A stretch of 64,000 nt of DNA from the NCBI RefSeq assembly GCF_910592395.1, contig NC_088308.1, positions 18,245,501-18,309,500 on the forward strand, written 5' to 3'. The translations under genes and the position numbers were made by a program. This DNA comes from Lineus longissimus (lineage: Eukaryota; Nemertea; Pilidiophora; Heteronemertea; Lineidae). Position 1 is the stretch's first letter; every line of letters starts with the position of its first letter. Below the pieces are notes generated by a model. It ran no database searches. It worked only from the letters and a program-made list of their open reading frames with translations, and was not told the DNA's origin. Shown here piece after piece: positions 1 to 11,100 of this stretch.

Positions 1-1400
1 AATGATTAAATTAGACTAGAAAGCCGTCGATTTAAAGTTTTTAAATCCGTCGATAAATCAGCTCCTATTCTAATCAATAGTTATCGCTCATATTGGCTGG
101 TTTTTGATGCGAGTGCTGGCTGAAGTCAAAGGGAAAAAAGCATAAACTGATGAATGCGTTGTCTTGTGTCTTTTCAGGTAGAAAAAATAGAAATATCTGG
201 ATCTATTCAAAAGTTTTTTAGAGGTTGTGCCGATAGATGTCGTCCAGTTTGCAAGGGTGTTAAAGGTACGCATAGAACCAGGTCGGTAATCACCACGTAC
301 ACTGTAAAAATGGTTGGTTTCGCAATCCGTACAAGCGATGAAGTAAAAAGTACAAAACATTGGCGGTATGGCTCGACTTCTTGTAGCTGACCCCAGCTAA
401 ACTTACGTCAAGTATCTGTTAGCACCCGGGCAGTCACGAAGGTCTTAATTTGATTGCGGGGACCTTTATCAAATTCATCTTGATATCCGTCATTCGATTC
501 CATCCATCGATTCTCGTCACAAACCGCCGGTGTTGACGGGAGTAGCATTGAAAATGAATAATTGAACGAAAAATTGCGAACAAATCTTTTTAAAATGGAA
601 ATTGTAAAACCGTATCCGATAGTCGCAAATTCTAATGGAATTCACGTCCGCATGTGACCCTGTTATGCATTCATGTCGTGGCAGCTGTCTCGAGAAAGAT
701 AGGCCGATCGCCGTGACGGATGAGAGTGCGGTATAAGATTACAATTAGAAACCTTCTGGGACATTAAAAAAATGTCTAGCTGCGTGCAAAATGGAAATTG
801 AGTGAAAAAAAGAGTTTCAATAGAATTTGCGCTGGTTTCTATGAGTGGGTTTGCCAATAAATAGTTTTATTTACGCATCTTTAGTATCTTAGGATCAAAT
901 GTTTCGTGTCCCTCGGCAACATAATCCTGTCGCAAACACTGGTAGTCGATTAGTTAACACCAACACGTGCACGGCACGCAGGCCACGTTAAACGTTCTTG
1001 GGACAGCCAATGGTCACAACAGGCGCCGTCAAATACCGACCTTTATGCTTCTAATGCACTTTTAGCGGCTAATTTTGACGGAAACCATCGCTCCGTGCCA
1101 ATCTGAGAAGAATCTTGTTCATTTCTTGCAATAAGGAGATTGCTTTTGCGATAAGAAATCAATTTCCTCGTTGAAGCAGCTTAACGCTCTAAAAACTTGG
1201 AGACCATTCTGGCATGCTGATAATGGAATAAATAAGAAAATGAAACGCTCCACCATGGTGCTGAAACTTCGTTAAAAACGTCTGCTGGGCGATTATTGCC
1301 AGAGGGAAAACTCCCTGATACAGAGGAAGGTATTCAAGGTCACAGATGATGCCAAAGCGCCGGTGCGGGCGATGAACAATGCCAACTATCATCGAACGCG
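1..1400. other. Non-coding stretch, nothing recognised
   Basis: No open frame here carries a recognisable domain, signal peptide or convincing pair of splice sites. The only structured sequence is the six-base AACGCG at 1395-1400, which is the left target duplication of the adjoining transposon. Confidence 0.5.
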
Positions 1401-2805
1401 TATGGCAAGCCGTTCGTCCAATAATTAATAAAACCTAGTTTTCTTGAAAAGAACCTGGTTTTCTTCTTAAAAAACCTGGTTTCATGGAAGAAAACCATGT
1501 TTTTTTTCAATGAAACTAAGTTTTTAAAGAAAAGTTTTTAAAGAAAAGTGTGTTTTCAACAAGAAAACTAGGTTTTCTTCTATAAAACTATGTTTTTTTA
1601 AAATAATTCATTCTTTTTAGATAAAGTGTAGGTTCCATGATTTCTCTTCAAAACCAAGTTTCGAAAAAAGAAAAAAACCATGTTTTCATCCAGCCATTTG
1701 ACTAATAATTAAAACGACCTAGCTTTTTCATAAAAACCTGGTTTTCTTCCCAAAAAACCTAGTTTCGTTGAAGAAAACATGTTTTTTTTTCCATGAAACC
1801 TGGTTTTTTAAGAAGAAAACCTAGTTTCGAAAGAAGAAAACCTGGTTTCGAAACAACCTAGTCTTTTTACCTCAGCACTCGCGTGGCTCCTTTGGGGCGA
1901 GATTGGCGATCCACGTTAGGTCTCACTAGCCAGTGCAATGGCCGGGCCTACCTGGCTCCACAAATGGCGCGACGTCATTTCATGCATACCCCTGTTCAAG
2001 TGGCTGTCGACCTTGCAGTATATCACTCTCACACATAAACCTATACATTTCTGAATAGCTTGTCGCTTCTAGAATACATCTGGCCAGCTTTCATTGTTAT
2101 CAAGTAATTCAGTCATGAGAACATGGGGGCAGCACAATACATGAGACACCCTGTACATCGATGAAAATTTTGAAAATTTCACCTTGCCGCCTTATAACTT
2201 GACGATTAACATGGATGGTGAAATAATATTTTTATAAACTTCTACTTATCACCTTGAGAAAGCCAAATAATAACAATTTTAAATTTTGATACCAAAATAG
2301 GGTGTCGTTGCGGCTTTTCTTTGAGCATTTTGACCGCGAAGTCTCACCTTGAGAACATGTGCACTCTGACAGGAACCAGTTCATGTCAACATCCGATTGA
2401 GCTATAAAAAGCATGCGAGGCCTGGTCACTGCGGACGTGCACAGAAGAAGCTGATATTTTCCTCAAATAATCGTCAGAGCTACCTCTTCACAAAATACCC
2501 AGGACACCGACATTTGAACATGCAGCAATAGCGATATGATAGGCTTATCTGTATCCATGGTAATCGCCTGAGATTGAAGAACTTTCTTTTTAAGGGGGGA
2601 CCAATGTTGACCTGATCACCACTGGCTAGTGAGACCTTAGTTTACCCGGGTTGTGCGGCCCTGCCATGCTTGGGCCAGTCCGGGACGAGGTAAAAAGATT
2701 AGGTTTTGAAAATAATGGCCATGAAACTAAGTTTTTTATGAAGAAAACCAGTTTTTTTTCAATAAAACCTGGTTTTCTTAATTATTAGACAGACGGCTTG
2801 CCATA
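1401..2805. mobile_element. Foldback-type non-autonomous DNA transposon
   Basis: The left end reads TATGGCAAGCCG and the right end CGGCTTGCCATA. The inverted similarity continues inward through a GTCYAATAATTAA block (about 1417-1430 and 2779-2788). AACGCG lies directly outside both ends (1395-1400 and 2806-2811), consistent with a 6-bp target duplication. The arms are filled with near-palindromic units of the type AAAACCTGGTTTTCTTC, about 450 bp on the left (1430-1880) and about 100 bp on the right (2690-2780). Inside these lies a second inverted pair sharing TTTTTACCTC and AGGTCTCACTAGCCAGTG (about 1866-1948 and 2615-2700). A second copy of the terminal block near 1700 suggests internal duplication. 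No transposase frame is visible. The family is not identified. Confidence 0.75.
1430..1880. repeat. Array of near-palindromic AAAACCTGGTTTTC units
   Basis: About twenty imperfect copies of a 15-20 bp unit (AAAACCTRGTTTTCTTC and AAACCATGTTTTTT variants) make up the left arm of the foldback element. Each unit is almost its own reverse complement, so the arm can fold at many scales. The right arm (2690-2780) carries only a few units, so the two arms differ in length by expansion or loss. Confidence 0.75.
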
Positions 2806-2811
2806 AACGCG

Positions 2812-4253
2812 CACGTAAAGGAAGCTCGCAACCTCAATTTTGATTTATTGCATTTCACCACTGTTTTTTTTTCAGGTACTGGCCAATGCGTCACTTGTTG
2901 CAGTTCAGACTTATGCAATACCGGAAACATGGCCTCGCGTGTGACATCACATCCTACCAAATCACATATCGTCGGATTATTCTTTATTTACGTAATTCTT
3001 AAGTCGTGTAGCTAGTTTGTGTCTCGTTGGTGTGCTATAGTGCGATCTATCTGTCTGGCGAAGAAAAGTCATCGTTTCACCAAATATTTGATGAGCACAA
3101 TTTTAGATGGGGATATCATCCGTGCCTTTAGATAATGACCCCGAATTTGAAAATCGAAACAGAGAAGACAGTAGCTGAACAAGTGGTGTGTTTGTCTGCT
3201 TCAAACATTGTTAATCGAGACTTGGGGTCAGTTAACATTGGTGTGCATGATGCTTAATCTTTCCATATTGTGTACATCGAGCGTCAGATCGGACAGCAAA
3301 GTTACAACGTCAAGCTTAAGGTTATGATTCTTAACACAAGTATCACAGAGTTAGATTCATCAGGCATGTTTAGTTTAGTCCACATTTTAGTCCACATAAT
3401 GAATTTGACTGGTAGTGATCCCATCCAAAAAGGGAATAAAGTGGCATTGGTTGGAAAGCAATGGAACTCCTCGGAATAATTGCTCTAATCTTTATCCAAA
3501 AGTGGTATTGGGGCATGTATTCCAAGGAGTCACGCGGTCAAACATGGTTGCAGTTTTTGATTGTGTTTTGTGCACACGCGACATTGATGGATGGGCCACC
3601 TTGACCATGGTTCCCCGCATGGTTCACCCAGTTCGTTTCCTTTCTATGACCACTAATAGAAGACGGCGAACTCAATTCTCCGACAACTTGGTTATTTAGA
3701 AATAACTCAGAATATGGATCTGTGTCGGCAGTAGATATACGAATTACATCATCTTGACTGGCGGCGGTTGTTCCTCATGGGAAACAAGACAATAACGTTG
3801 TCATCCAAGGATTCGTAATATCATGTATGAGTTGGGATCCGCTGTGAACGATATCGCACACCAGGGACCTGTGCCGCGTTCTAGCTTTCATATTGGTGAA
3901 ATATAATGCATCGTGTTATCATTCATGGGAAGCATCCGTAGTTTAATAATTCATAGTGGCTGTTGTTCTTTGTTGTATTTGCATCTTCTGAATTGCGCCG
4001 ATGAAATGGTATCTTCTCATTTGCAAGTTAAGAGGGAATAAATAGCATATTTGAGTTAAGTTACAGTTTTTCCAGACGGACAATGCTCTGTTACACGAGT
4101 TGGAACGTCCTTGACCTCGAAGATAAGAATCGACTGGAGCTGTAAGGAAGAGATTTATTCCTGATATAGTTATGTCATGACAACTGTAAATACTTTTCCA
4201 TGGCGAAACCCTGTACTCATATAAACGTCAAGGCCCGTAGATCATAGCCTATA
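2812..4253. other. Intergenic stretch, nothing recognised
   Basis: This lies downstream of the predicted receptor 3' end. Short frames on both strands (for example 3270-3699) lack domains, low-complexity bias or splice context and are taken as chance. Confidence 0.4.
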
Positions 4254-4912
4254 TTTATTCACTTCAAATGCCTGTACAGATACATTGTATGTTATAGTAT
4301 GATTATAAACTATATACCGCTATGCATGTTTGTGTGCCAGTGTGTGTCACACAGAAGTCTTGTCGTTTTTGTTGTATGTTTACATTGCTAACAATACACC
4401 GTCTTCTAAGGAATAGACAATTCCCTGATTCCCAATCTCGCGAAAATATCGCGTGGTTTTCATTAACCAGAGCCTGATTTCGAGCACGATCCAAACATAG
4501 TCTTGAAGGCATATAGTATATAAAAGGATGCCAAATTAATTTTGTCATGTTCCAATTCTTTCCAATGAGTGGCCCTGTTCGACAAAAAGCCCGGATCAAA
4601 TCGTTGTAGGATTGGTCTATTTGAAAATTGGCTGTGCTTCATGAGCTACATGTGTAAATGCTGCAGTCATTGTATTCATTAATTTACGGTGTGCTTCAGT
4701 GAACTTGTATTTTTACATGCCTATGTCATAAAATGAGACATTAGTACTGTAATAGTTATAATTAAGTGTTCATTAATACGTAGACGCAGTATCTTTCTGA
4801 TCACGTGTTTTCGTTTATACAAATGTGACTCTCTAATATTATCAACATAATGTCGAATTATCACATTACATGTATGTTCCCTCTACTATAATGCAGTAAA
4901 CTGTCATCTCTG
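4254..4912 (-). other. Predicted 3' UTR of the adhesion GPCR
   Basis: The first AATAAA on the minus strand after the receptor stop codon is at 4254-4259, giving a UTR of about 0.65 kb. A second AATAAA lies at about 4154-4159. The cleavage site cannot be seen from sequence alone. Confidence 0.35.
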
Positions 4913-5197
4913 CTAGTAGCGTGTGTCGCTCTCTGGCCGGTGCGGAAGGGGCGGCGTGCTGAGCCCAGGATCACTACTAGCAGGACTGCAACTAAACATA
5001 CTCGTAGCCACCCTCTTGGTCGTATGGGGAGAATTCGTCCCAGATGACGTCAGCCGACTTTGAACTTCATAAGAAGCATCCTTTCCAAGATGGCGGTACG
5101 CGAATTTCTTCCACGTCATACGCACCTCTTGCTGTCGTAGACAGTGGAATATGAATATAAATGTACCTTGGAGGTTGGTAAATACGATGAAGAACAC
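4913..5197 (-). CDS. aGPCR exon 12: TM7, C-tail and stop
   Basis: Acceptor TTTCTTCCAG. TM7 reads VFFIVFTNLQGTFIFIFHCL and is followed by RQQEVRMTWKKF, the usual juxtamembrane helix. The remaining tail is rich in Ser, Thr and Pro (phosphorylation-prone) and ends DTRY before TAG at 4913-4915. No PDZ-binding C-terminus is evident. Confidence 0.92.
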   Translation of the reverse strand: MFFIVFTNLQGTFIFIFHCLRQQEVRMTWKKFAYRHLGKDASYEVQSRLTSSGTNSPHTTKRVATSMFSCSPASSDPGLSTPPLPHRPESDTRY

Positions 5198-8100
5198 CTG
5201 GAAGAAATAAGGGTTTCATGTACATGACTGGAGAGTGAGGGTGTAACGTTTTTCCGTTCTGAAAGACTGTTTTACACGTTTTTCCAGCCTCGTCGCAAGT
5301 CATTCTATCCGTAAGAATCCGTGATTTAAGTCTTTCTATCGTCAACAATCGGACCACACTAAAACCTATTGTGGTATGCTAACACGGCGACACTCTAATG
5401 CATTTGACGCTGTGTTTAATGAATAATTCAAGGAATTGGGATATCTGTACCTGACACGTCAATTGGAAAGCTCCGAGACTACTCTCGGCGCTGACGTCCA
5501 CCAGGCCGAGACAGCTGAAGATCCAAGGGACGCCCAGCAGGGTCAGCATGGCTACCGCTCCGACAAGTTGTACCTTCAGCGCGCGCCTATTGTCTGGAAG
5601 GATAAGCTCATAAATATCTAAGCGAGATTACCACGTGAGACTGCTATCTCCCTTTAAACATGTTTGGTCAAGATGTGATAAAGGTGACATAATTTGTAAA
5701 TACTTTTTTCATTTTGCAACCTCTAACCTGTGTGAAAATGTCTATAGTCTTTTCCTGGTATCAGAGGAAGATCAACAAAACTAGTCGATCTGGTATGTAT
5801 TTCGTGACAAGATTCAAGCCACGCCCAGCCATAGGAGCGATACACAGAATTCGATTTCTCTTGTAAAAAGCCCCCTTTCGATGATGCACTTTAATGTTGC
5901 TTCTAGCACGTACTTACGCAGTTGGAAATTATTTACAATTCAAAGCACTCCAGCCATCGATTCGTCAGTTTGAAACGACAACTAACTGAATAGACTGCGG
6001 CCTTTGCGCCGGCGATAGAACCACTAAATTTTGCATTTTTGAAACATGATTGGTTGTTCTGGTTTCAGACAAATCTTGGGCTAGTATCATTCAGTGTTTT
6101 CGTCTCTCAATACTCGACATATACCCGACAAAGATAAACATAGCACCAAGGAAAATCCCTTCGGTCATTCCAAGTCAAATAATGTCAATCTCAAATCGCC
6201 CTTTGTCTGTTTTATATTGTTTAAGGTCGATGCGCTCTCAACTCCTAAAAAAACATACAGGACATTCCGTCGAAGTACTAAAGTCTCTCTTTTATCTATG
6301 ATACGATCGCACTCGCATAATTATTCTCACGGACAAACATGAGGCTGATGAGTGCGTGAGAATAGAAGCGCCACTGTGGAACAACATTTTTGTTTGTGGA
6401 CACTCGTTCAAAGATCGATATGACACGAAAGGAAAATGGTTCAGGACACTCAGCCAACTGAATAAATAATGATCAACATCACCACATTTTATGTTTTTGA
6501 AACTCGAGTGCTAGATCATGCGTACTTTAAGTATTATATCATTGCGTCGTCACATTTATCAATATTCAGCAACTGTTACGCTCGGCAATTCTGATAAACC
6601 TGGCTCCAGTCACAGTCCAAGTCTAATCATGTCTAGATGGATGTTTTCTCAAATCGCCCTTCAACTGTTCTTGTTGTTAAGGCTCGATGCACTCAAAGTT
6701 ACCTACGATTTTGAACTGAAATACGATGTTCAATTAACAGAAGGACAGACAGGCAAAACTGTCAAAAGTCGAAGTTTGGTAGATTGTATTGGATTGTGTA
6801 TATCAGACAGCAGGTGTTCAGCATTTAGTTTCCTTCGCGACAAAAATTGCCTGCTGTGCGTTGAAAGGATAAAGACGATTACTAAAAACTCTCAAGGAGC
6901 CATATCGGGCAAAAGACCTTCTGTCACCCGGTTTTGTGCACCAACTACGGGCGGGAAGCTACTGCTGGCCGACATCAACAATGATACAATGACTGATTTG
7001 ATTTGCCATAATGCAACAGCAGGCACGCTACAGTTTGCGGAGTCGCGGGGAAGCTATTTCGAAATCACTGGAGAACTGCCGTATACTTTTTGTCCGACCT
7101 CTCACAAAGCCGCTCTGAGAATTGGAGACTTCGATAAGAACGGCATCAGTGACGTCATGTGCGATGATGATACACTACAAAGGAAATATTTCACTTTCCT
7201 TGACCGTGTTGATTCATCGGTGGATTCGAAACAGAGGGTCAAAGAAACTTGGACATGGTCAGTTAAGTGGTGTTCTCTCGTAACAGGTGAGTTTAACGAC
7301 GTTGGTACGTTTTGGAGTAATGGGAAACAGCAGATCCTTTGTCAAAATGATATTTCAGGCGAGGTATGGATAACCAACATCGACAAAGCCCCCGTACTAG
7401 TGCCAGGTTCTTCCTGGCGATACTGCCTCAAAAACGATCCAGGTCATCAAGGTCTATTATTTATCGTCCTCTTGAATAACGACACGTTCAGTGACTTGGT
7501 ATGCCACTGGACGAAAACAACCTCTCCTGATCCTTTTACCAAGATCGTTGTCCGTCCTGGCTCCGCTCGGGGGACAATTGGAGACGCAGTCGTTGTACTG
7601 GACACCACTAAGACCTGTCCCTTTGGTTCCTTTCTCAGCACAGGACATTTCAATGACGATGGGATTCGAGATTTCGTTTGTGTCACTGGAAAACGTTCGG
7701 ACAGAAAGCTCAAGGTCTTTCTGGCCAAGGATGGGAAACTTAAGTTCACCGGGCTTGACTATGAGCGCGATTTTGTTTTGTGTGCTGAAGACTCCACCAT
7801 TTACTTTGGGGAGTTCTCTACACCGGGAAAGAGTGATTTATTATGTCATCAGAAAGATGGTTCCCTGGACATCCAGAATGTGGTTAACAATCATTGATAA
7901 CGCGTGCTACATTAGATGATTGATGAATTACTTTGAATGCACAATGCGAAAATAAGAATATTGTCAAGTTTTCTTAAGCGCTTCAAGACAGACCTCGGCA
8001 TTACCAGCTATTGCGGGCCTAGCCAATCAAGCCAATTAGTGCACCTGCTTAATTGGTCCTGGCAAGCCTAATGGAAAATGCATAGGAAATATCAATAAAG

Positions 8101-11100
8101 TTGGCTTTTTGGGCGGGGTGTTAAAATAATCCCAACTCCCGACTTCTGACACAATTCTATATATGTCTAGGTATTTACTGGCAAAATTTGGAGTGCTTTG
8201 GATGGAAATTCGATGGGTCCATCTGTAGGTTGAAAATTTTGGTAAATCTGTAATGCTTCACTCGTAGCCCGTAGTGTAAATTCCTGAGAAATTGGGTTTT
8301 GGGGGCATTTCTAGCTGCGCTAGCTGCGCTAGCTCCGAAACTATACATTTGATACAAACTCCCGACTTCAGATGTGGTTGATACAACTCTTAGGATTATA
8401 TTCCCAAGATTTCAGCTTTATTGGAGAAAAATTCATAGTGTCCATAGGGGGGTTGAAAATTGGAGGATTTTCAATTTTTTTCCCAACAAATATGCGAAAA
8501 ATATTACTTTCCACCTAGAATTAATCAAAATTTCGCAAACTATCATAAAGTACTTCCTTGCGACAATCATTTGTGAAGCTTTCAAAACTTTTGGGTGATT
8601 TATTTGACCCTAAATTAGCAAAAACCAAACATTTTAGTGTTTGCATGCACTTATGCACAGGAGGCTAATATTGCCAGATTAATTCACACCTGTCCAATCT
8701 CAAACAAAAGGAATGATGGAGTCTCCCTCTATTCAAAACAGAGTGTGCTAGGCCTGCCATTGCTGGTCGGGTCAGAATAAAGCGCTGGATAAAGACGGCA
8801 ATTGTTCTATAACAACAGGACTGAAATTGTTCACATTTGAAACTCAATTTTTCCTTTGCATATTCATATTGATATTTCATATTTAAGTTTGTTTTTGATC
8901 ACCACTTGTGGACTGAATCTGAACACGATTGGCAGACACCGGGTGATTTTACAGTATATTCAAGCTTGGAGTAATTATCTTGACTATTACTCCAAGATTC
9001 AAGGAAACACAACATAATTCTTGACATGTAATCTTACCTAGCTGAAGCTGCTTGCTCCTCTGAGCTAGTATCTTCAGGACCATGGAGAAGACGACCAGGT
9101 TGGTAAGGATGATGATGCACATTGGTAACAGTGCCACGAACATCATAGTGACCCGCTGAAGACGACATCTGGAAAGTAACAGATGAAAGTAGGGAATGAT
9201 GTGAATGAAGGCAACCCTTTACAAGTTTTGAAGATGACCATGCTGTGAAGATGATTACACATATTGGTATAGCGCCATGCACGCCATGGCGACTTGCGAC
9301 GGCGACAGCTGTTATCTAGGCGTCGCTTTCCGAACAATGAAGGCAGGATGATTACAGTCACATTTGTAACAGAGTCACTAACGGTAGTTGATAAAGCTTG
9401 GAATCAGTGAAACCTTGGAACCAGTGATAAACCTTGGAATCAGTCCTAAAAATGCATAAAAACATGAAATAATGCCATTCGAACCTAACGTGGTTACGAA
9501 TCAACATTTGGAGCTTATTCTTACATGATCAGATCGGAATTTTATGGTAATTTAGAAATCTGTCGCATATCCGATTCAATAGTCTATATTTTAGAACAAC
9601 CCAGTTGTACCTCGCCTCCAGTGTACAGTACTGATCTCCCAAATATGGGAAGACACGCCCACCACACACCCATAATATGAACCAATAGCGCTCCGCTTAT
9701 AAATACGCCACCACCACGCGGGGCCTATTTGAACTACGGATCGGTCTGTTCATACAGGGTGATACAGAGAAAATTGGGGGCCTGTCATGCATTATGCATG
9801 GATAAGGTTGACGACTATGTCTAGGCCTAATTGTCTATGATTGACAGATATTTTATAACAAACGATGAATAAAAGAAGCCTAGTCATGTATGTTTATTAC
9901 CGAAGTTTGCGGATGAAAAATTTCCTTCGCCGTGAGCGATTTCTTACATCTTCCAGTACGCATCGAGGGATGCAGAGATCTTTGTGACGTCACCAGTTCT
10001 AAGCGGTTTTTTTATTCACGTGTGTGTTTGTCCTATGATCTCGTGCATCTAGTACCGAGCATAATACTTTATCGTCTATGGAATACAAAACAATCATAAA
10101 AACTAATTTTTGCTTCCATTGAAGAGAAATAAAATATTTTAACGACCACAGCGCATTGCCAATTGATGACGTCATCCTCCACATTAAAAATGTTGGCTTC
10201 TGAACTAACTGGCAAATTGCTATCAATAAAGTCAGCTGGGACGAGACTGTCAGTTGGGAGGGTATAAATCGTGGAAGGAACGCACCCGATTTCCCGCGCT
10301 ATTTGCACAGTGATTCCATGGTTTACATTGAATATTCCAAGGTTTATCAGTGTTTCCAAGGTTTCACTAATTCCATACTTTATCAACTACCGTCACTAAC
10401 GCGATCGCTGAAGACGACAACGATCTGGATACACTGAACCTAGGCAACGCTTTGCGGGTTTGGAAGATCCCGAGTTGGTGAAGATGACGATAGACATTCA
10501 GTGGTAAAAGCGCCATGAATGTAATGGCGACCGCTCGAGACAACATATTTGGACAGAAACGGAATAGACTGTGAGTTTAGGCAACGCTTTACGAGTTTGA
10601 AAGATGACGAATTTGGTGAACATGATCTTACACTGGTTATAACGAATCATAATTTCGGTTTATGGCCATTTTTTACTTTTTGAGGCCAGTACTGAGGAAA
10701 TACCGCGTATTGTGTCTGTTCACCGCTGTAAAGTCCTAGTCGGGACCTTTTACTGACGACGGGGTCAAAAAATAGACAGAACACAACCTGATATTGATAG
10801 GTGTCAAAAAATAATTATCTTAGCAATATGAGAGTTAATTAGTAAGTGAACAATGCGCCTTTATCGAGTCGTCTATTGTTGCATCCATTATTATTACTGT
10901 TTGATGGGAGATAACAGGTGCGTTCTATATATTTTCTTTTTACGATCATATTTCACAGTAAATGTCAGTCCGATATTATGAAATAAAGTCGAAGAGAACA
11001 TCACTGAGATACTGCACGGCGTATTGCAATTTTTTATCTGAATCTTTAACATGTTGAAGTCTAAAGGCAGCTAATGCATATATAGGATTACATCGTACCG

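Noticed and set aside
6518-6628. N-terminal extension of the PAN/FG-GAP protein from the ATG at 6518
   Set aside because: The 37 extra residues are not hydrophobic and would bury the clear signal peptide that begins at 6629.
7447-7749. Minus-strand frame opposite the PAN/FG-GAP gene
   Set aside because: It is a shadow of the coding strand; the plus strand has the domain repeats.
8665-8880. Minus-strand frame considered as an extra aGPCR exon between TM5 and TM6
   Set aside because: Exons 10 and 11 already join in phase with normal ICL3 length, and this frame lacks splice sites of the right phase.
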